A stretch of 8,648 nucleotides of DNA, taken from assembly GCA_900551305.1 (NCBI GenBank), contig URVK01000053.1, positions 1 through 8,648 of the forward strand, read 5' to 3'. The translations under genes and the position numbers were made by a program. Under the pieces are notes generated by a model, which ran no database searches, had not been told where the DNA came from, and was given only the letters and a program-made list of their open reading frames with translations. The DNA comes from an uncultured Collinsella sp. GTDB lineage: Bacteria; Actinomycetota; Coriobacteriia; Coriobacteriales; Coriobacteriaceae. Of this stretch, positions 6,040-8,648 are shown one piece after another (the first letter of the stretch is position 1; every line of letters starts with the position of its first letter).

Positions 6040-6957
6040 ATGGATCTGCCCATCAGCTTGCAAGACATCACGTATGCCGAGAACTATCTGGCGCAGGGCG
6101 ACCTGGCCACGGCGACGCCGCTGTTGGAGCGTCTGGTTGAGCTCGCCGAGGAGTATATCGATGCCGAATGCAAGACGGAGGAGAACCGCCAGTACTTTAG
6201 CTTCGATAGCAAGTTTGAGCGTCTGGCCTACCGCCGCGTGGAAAAGGATCCGCGCGAGCTGGTGCAGGTCGAGGTGCCCTTTGATCGCCTGTATTCCGAC
6301 ATGGCGTATGCCTACATTCGCCAGCAGGATTATGTGAGTGCTCGCAACGCCTTGATGCAGGCCGTGCGCTGGGACCCCATGAACTGCAACTACCGCCTGG
6401 ATCTGGCCGAGCTGTTCCGTGCGCTCGAGGACAAGCAGGAGTGGGCATCGCTTTCGTTTTCGGTGCTAGAGCGTGCGAGCGACGGCAAGTGTGCCGCCTG
6501 CGCCTACGCCAACTTGGGCCAGTATTTCCTTGAGCCCGAGACCGAGAGCGTCTCGGCGGCCGTGGGTTGCGCGCGTCTGGCGCTGCGCTTGGCCCCTGGC
6601 GACGCGCATACGACGCGCCTGCTCAACAAGATCCATACTGCCTATCCGGATGCCGCCGATGAGAGCGACGACCACGTGATGGGCGAGCTGAGCCTGCAAG
6701 GCGTGCCGACCTCGCCTTCGGCCGAGATTGCCATCTGCCTGATCATGTGTGCGACCGATGCTGCAAGCGACGGCGACAAGCAGGAGGCGACGCGCCTGAC
6801 GGCCCGTGCCCGCGACCTTGTGGGCGAGGAGGCATGTGCGGCGATCATTAAGCTGGTGCGCGAGAGCGATGCCGAGCTCAACGCCGAGCGCAAGGCAAAG
6901 CGCGCAGGCGCCGACAAGGGAGCCGACGGCGTCAAGGAGGCCGGCGATGCCCAGTAA
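6040..6957 (+). CDS. TPR-repeat protein
   Basis: This is a 305-aa cytoplasmic, all-helical protein with tetratricopeptide repeats. The clearest repeat is about residues 82-115 (DMAYAYIRQQDYVSARNALM, then AVRWDP). Weaker ones lie at about 10-43 (AENYLAQGDLATATPLLERL), 116-147 and 154-187 (ending in ALRLAPGD). Such repeats form protein-binding surfaces, but the partner is unknown. The last 30 residues are a charged Ala/Lys/Asp-rich tail that is probably disordered. I chose ATG 6040 because GAGGAG stands about eight bases before it; an upstream in-frame TTG at 5989 has no such site and overlaps the terminator region. Its last 11 bases overlap smpB, and the smpB Shine-Dalgarno lies within its coding sequence, so the two are very likely translated together. 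No enzymatic motif is visible. Confidence 0.85.
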   Translation: MDLPISLQDITYAENYLAQGDLATATPLLERLVELAEEYIDAECKTEENRQYFSFDSKFERLAYRRVEKDPRELVQVEVPFDRLYSDMAYAYIRQQDYVSARNALMQAVRWDPMNCNYRLDLAELFRALEDKQEWASLSFSVLERASDGKCAACAYANLGQYFLEPETESVSAAVGCARLALRLAPGDAHTTRLLNKIHTAYPDAADESDDHVMGELSLQGVPTSPSAEIAICLIMCATDAASDGDKQEATRLTARARDLVGEEACAAIIKLVRESDAELNAERKAKRAGADKGADGVKEAGDAQ

Positions 6958-7417
6958 GCGCGAACGCAAGCTCATTTCCAAGAATCGTTCGGCGCATCAC
7001 GAGTACTTTATCGACGAGACGTTCGAATGCGGCATTGAGCTGAGCGGTACCGAGGTCAAGTCGATTCGCGAGCGCGCCTGTCAGATCACTGACACCTTTG
7101 CGCTGATTCGCGGCGGCGAGTGCTGGCTAGTGGGCCTGCACATTCACCCTTACAGCCACGGTGGCGTGTGGAACCGTGACCCCGATCGCCGTCGCCGTCT
7201 GTTGCTGCATCGCAAGGAGATTGATTTTCTTGACGGCAAACTGCGCAACCGCGGCTATGCGCTGGTGCCGTTGGAACTCTACTTTAATACCGATGGTCGC
7301 GTAAAGTTGCTGTTGGGCCTGGGCCGCGGCAAAAAGCTCTACGACAAGCGCGAAGACATGGCCAAGCGCGACGTTCAGCGCGAAATCGATCGCGCCCTCA
7401 AGGAGCGCAACCGCTAG
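6947..7417 (+). CDS. smpB: SsrA-binding protein SmpB
   Basis: SmpB binds the tRNA-like end of tmRNA (SsrA) and brings it to stalled ribosomes for trans-translation. The 156-aa product has the family order: a basic N-terminus with ISKNRSAHHEYFI (10-22), CGIELSGTEVKSIR (28-41), a central WLVGLHIHPYS (60-70), RRRRLLLHRKEI (81-92), then LVPLELYF (107-113) and LGLGRGKKLYDKRE (124-136). The C-terminal helical tail, DMAKRDVQREIDRALKERNR, is the part that enters the ribosomal mRNA channel. ATG 6947 has AAGGAGG at 6934-6940, six bases upstream, inside the TPR gene. The ssrA gene is often next to smpB, but I find no tmRNA in this window. Confidence 0.96.
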   Translation: MPSKRERKLISKNRSAHHEYFIDETFECGIELSGTEVKSIRERACQITDTFALIRGGECWLVGLHIHPYSHGGVWNRDPDRRRRLLLHRKEIDFLDGKLRNRGYALVPLELYFNTDGRVKLLLGLGRGKKLYDKREDMAKRDVQREIDRALKERNR

Positions 7418-7429
7418 ACGCTCTGTATA

Positions 7430-7496
7430 AGTTGCGGTGGTATACGGACTGTTTTGCCTGTTTGATGGGCTATTCAGTCCCTATTTCACCGCAACT
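7430..7496 (+). repeat. 67-nt long imperfect hairpin downstream of smpB
   Basis: AGTTGCGGTG (7430-7439) pairs perfectly with CACCGCAACT (7487-7496). After a short 6x6 interior region with further A-T pairs, GGACTG (7446-7451) pairs with CAGTCC (7475-7480). A 4x4 interior loop and GCCT/GGGC (7456-7459 with 7467-7470) then close a seven-base loop. The interior loops are equal in length on both sides, so the whole is a 67-bp imperfect palindrome. It has no T-tract and lies 12 bases after the smpB stop. I do not recognise it as a known RNA family. Confidence 0.65.
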
Positions 7497-7538
7497 GCGG
7501 GCGTCTCATGTTCCTCACGGTTATGACACCTATGTCTC

Positions 7539-7571
7539 AAAGGTGGCGTCCGGTATGGGCGCCGCCTTTTT
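7539..7571 (+). terminator. Rho-independent terminator before the flavin reductase gene
   Basis: AAAGGTGGCG (7539-7548) pairs with CGCCGCCTTT (7560-7569) through 10 bp with one T-G wobble and an 11-nt loop. The run of five T residues (7567-7571) completes it. The site lies 121 bp after smpB and only 51 bp before the next start codon. An upstream CACCT (7527-7531) could pair with AGGTG (7541-7545) inside its 5' arm as a competing structure. Confidence 0.88.
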
Positions 7572-7622
7572 GTGGGTACATACTTCCGTGAGGTTCCAAC
7601 CCGGGTTAGGGGAGTGGTCGTT

Positions 7623-8126
7623 ATGGACAAAACTGCGTTCTTTACGATGCCGAGCGGCCTGTATGTGGTGAGTGCTGCGGCCGACGGGCTGCGTGCCGGC
7701 TGCATCATCAACACCGCGGTGCAGGTGACGTCCATGCCGCCGCGCATTTCGGTTGCCGTGAACAAGGAAAATGTCACGTCTGGTGTTATTGCGTCTGCTA
7801 AGGCCTTTGCGCTGACCGTGATCGATCAGACGGCCGATATGCTCTACATTGGCAACTTTGGATTCCGTACCAGCAGCGATTATGACAAGTTTGCCAAATA
7901 CGAGACCCGCGAGACGGCTCTGGGCATGCCCTATGTGCCCGAGCATGCGGCGGCCCTGTTTAGCTGCCGTTTGATCGACACTGTGGATGTGGGCACGCAT
8001 CTGCTGTTTATTGGCGAGGTCGAGGATGCCGAGCGCCTGAGCGACGAGACGCCGCTGACGTACGACTACTATCACAAGGTGCTAAAGGGCAAGACGCCGC
8101 CCAAAGCCTCGTCGTATCAAGGCTAG
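7623..8126 (+). CDS. Flavin reductase-like FMN-binding protein (split Hrb partner)
   Basis: This 167-aa protein belongs to the flavin reductase / FMN-binding split-barrel family. NTAVQVTSMPPRISVAVNKE (30-49) is the typical FMN-phosphate-binding stretch, and SGVI, then GNFGFRTSSDYDKF (77-90) and THLLFIGEV (125-133), complete the fold. The C-terminal block YYHKVLKGKTPPKASSY matches the junction region of high-molecular-weight rubredoxins (Hrb), where a rubredoxin domain follows in the same chain. Here the chain stops and a separate rubredoxin gene begins 88 bp later. The likely role is NAD(P)H- or flavin-dependent electron transfer to rubredoxin and on to an oxygen or peroxide detoxifying partner in an anaerobe (inference from Hrb). 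ATG 7623 has GGGGAG at 7609-7614, eight bases upstream; an in-frame TTG at 7572 overlaps the terminator and is rejected. Confidence 0.9.
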   Translation: MDKTAFFTMPSGLYVVSAAADGLRAGCIINTAVQVTSMPPRISVAVNKENVTSGVIASAKAFALTVIDQTADMLYIGNFGFRTSSDYDKFAKYETRETALGMPYVPEHAAALFSCRLIDTVDVGTHLLFIGEVEDAERLSDETPLTYDYYHKVLKGKTPPKASSYQG

Positions 8127-8143
8127 AAATGTTCTAAAAATAC

Positions 8144-8171
8144 TTGCATTATACTATTGAGAATATATACT
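8144..8171 (+). promoter_or_regulatory. Promoter of the rubredoxin gene
   Basis: TTGCAT (-35, 8144-8149) and TATACT (-10, 8166-8171) are separated by 16 bp, in a markedly AT-rich stretch (about 8127-8180) that stands out from the GC-rich surroundings. Transcription would start near 8178, giving a leader of about 37 nt. An alternative -10, TATACT at 8150-8155, lacks a good -35. Redox regulation is possible, but no operator can be named. Confidence 0.6.
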
Positions 8172-8214
8172 AATAAGTAAGTACACCAGCAGTCACGTTC
8201 GAGAGGAGAACATC

Positions 8215-8358
8215 ATGGCTGAGGAGAAGAAGACGTATAAGTTTGTGTGCACCGTTTGCGGTTACGAGGTTGAGGTCGACACGCCCGAGCTGCCCGAGGA
8301 CTACGTGTGCCCGGTCTGCGGCGTCGGCCCCGATGAGTTTGAGCTTGTCGAGGAGTAG
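8215..8358 (+). CDS. Short rubredoxin (rubrerythrin-tail type)
   Basis: This small cytoplasmic one-iron electron carrier has only 47 aa. Four cysteines form the Fe(SCys)4 site: CTVCGY (Cys12, Cys15) and CPVCGV (Cys32, Cys35), with [11 protein letters not shown] and a final PDEFE. The two CxxC pairs are 16 residues apart, against about 29 in classical rubredoxins, so it lacks the long central loop. It resembles the rubredoxin tail of rubrerythrins and of some Hrb proteins. ATG 8215 has GAGAGGAG at 8201-8208. It has its own promoter 44 bp upstream and its own terminator downstream. It follows the flavin reductase-like gene, which is its probable electron donor (inference). The Glu-rich ends give an acidic protein, as is usual for rubredoxins. 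Confidence 0.9.
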   Translation: MAEEKKTYKFVCTVCGYEVEVDTPELPEDYVCPVCGVGPDEFELVEE

Positions 8359-8398
8359 CTCGTAGACACACGGCGATTAGCCATACAGAGCTCTGTCC

Positions 8399-8434
8399 AA
8401 GGGTCCCGGTCGAATTCTCGGCCGGGGCCCTTTT
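8399..8434 (+). terminator. Rho-independent terminator of the rubredoxin gene
   Basis: AAGGGTCCCGG (8399-8409) pairs with CCGGGGCCCTT (8422-8432), 11 bp with one T-G wobble around a 12-nt loop, and a run of four T residues (8431-8434) ends it. On the - strand the hairpin is followed by only two T residues, so it is probably a weak stop for the convergent transporter gene. Confidence 0.88.
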
Positions 8435-8510
8435 GATTTATCTGACGGTTTAAAACGGTCTCACGTGTTACAGATTAAGACGTTATATCTGGACAGTCAC
8501 GCCATCCCAA

Positions 8511-8648
8511 TTACATCCCCGTTAGCAGCACGATGTCGAGAATCGTCACGATGACGCCGATCCCTACGAGCAGCGGGTTGAGCGGGCGCGAGTTGGCGTA
8601 TTTGCCCATGACGCGGCGTGAGCTGGTGAGTCGTATGAGCACAAAGAC
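8511..8648 (-). CDS. NRAMP-family divalent metal transporter, C-terminal end (partial)
   Basis: The complement of 8511-8648 encodes the last 45 residues of a protein that continues past the window edge. They read through SRRVMGKYANSRPLNPLLVG (residues 10-29 of the fragment) into a final membrane segment, IGVIVTILDIVLL, and stop at TAA (8511-8513). The basic RRVMGKYANSR stretch before a last helix ending in LL is the usual C-terminus of NRAMP/MntH-type Mn2+/Fe2+ symporters as I recall them. The gene runs toward the rubredoxin gene and ends 152 bp from its stop. Metal specificity cannot be judged because the helix 1 and helix 6 motifs lie outside the window. Confidence 0.7.
   Translation of the reverse strand, partial: VFVLIRLTSSRRVMGKYANSRPLNPLLVGIGVIVTILDIVLLTGM

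Noticed and set aside
5989..6040. Promoter for the TPR-smpB pair beginning at TTGACC (5989-5994)
   Set aside because: The -35-like box is good, but no -10 hexamer stands at 16-18 bp, so I could not support it.
5671..6071. Open frames on both strands across the two tRNA genes
   Set aside because: They only translate tRNA and terminator sequence.
7539..7571. T-box riboswitch, suggested by AAAGGTGGCG near a terminator
   Set aside because: The conserved T-box sequence and specifier stem are not present, and the downstream gene is not an aminoacyl-tRNA or amino-acid gene.
7418..7622. tmRNA (ssrA) next to smpB
   Set aside because: The gap is too short and has neither a tRNA-Ala-like end nor a tag reading frame.
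8444..8460. Imperfect palindrome GACGGTTTAAAACGGTC between the rubredoxin and transporter gene ends
   Set aside because: It lies at the 3' ends of both genes rather than at a promoter. The match is imperfect, and such short AT-centred palindromes occur by chance.

Overview
The window looks like an ordinary chromosomal segment of a high-G+C anaerobic actinobacterium. Codon third positions are GC-rich, the Shine-Dalgarno sites are strong AGGAGG types, and the gene content fits Coriobacteriia, most likely Collinsella. The genus is my inference from protein and intergenic style, not a database match.

Positions 18-4441 hold a muropeptide-sugar salvage cluster on the + strand. It encodes an RpiR/MurR-type regulator, MurQ (MurNAc-6-P etherase), a MurP-type PTS EIIBC permease and a MupG-type 6-phospho-N-acetylmuramidase (former DUF871). 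Together they would import and phosphorylate MurNAc or MurNAc-GlcNAc, split the disaccharide, and remove lactate to give GlcNAc-6-P. No EIIA, nagA or nagB is present in the window. A strong intrinsic terminator lies between murP and mupG, and its T-tract runs directly into the mupG ribosome binding site.

Positions 4442-5500 hold an ArsC/Spx-family thioredoxin-fold protein (+), then a tandem array of three 46-bp palindromic units at an exact 62-bp period. A convergent orphan gene (-) follows; it resembles the N-terminal half of a Gram-positive winged-helix family.

Positions 5501-5990 are a tRNA-Gln(CTG)/tRNA-Glu(CTC) pair with a clear promoter and a terminator. Positions 6040-7417 encode a TPR protein overlapping smpB by 11 nt. 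A 67-nt hairpin and a strong terminator follow smpB.

Positions 7623-8358 encode a flavin reductase-like FMN protein and a very short rubredoxin with its own AT-rich promoter. The arrangement looks like a split version of the fused high-molecular-weight rubredoxin (Hrb) of anaerobes. The window ends in the 3' end of a convergent NRAMP-family metal transporter gene (-).

Nothing here is clearly a new defence or mobile system. The best candidates for a second look are the 62-bp periodic palindrome array, the terminator that abuts the mupG Shine-Dalgarno, and the structured smpB/flavin-reductase intergenic region.
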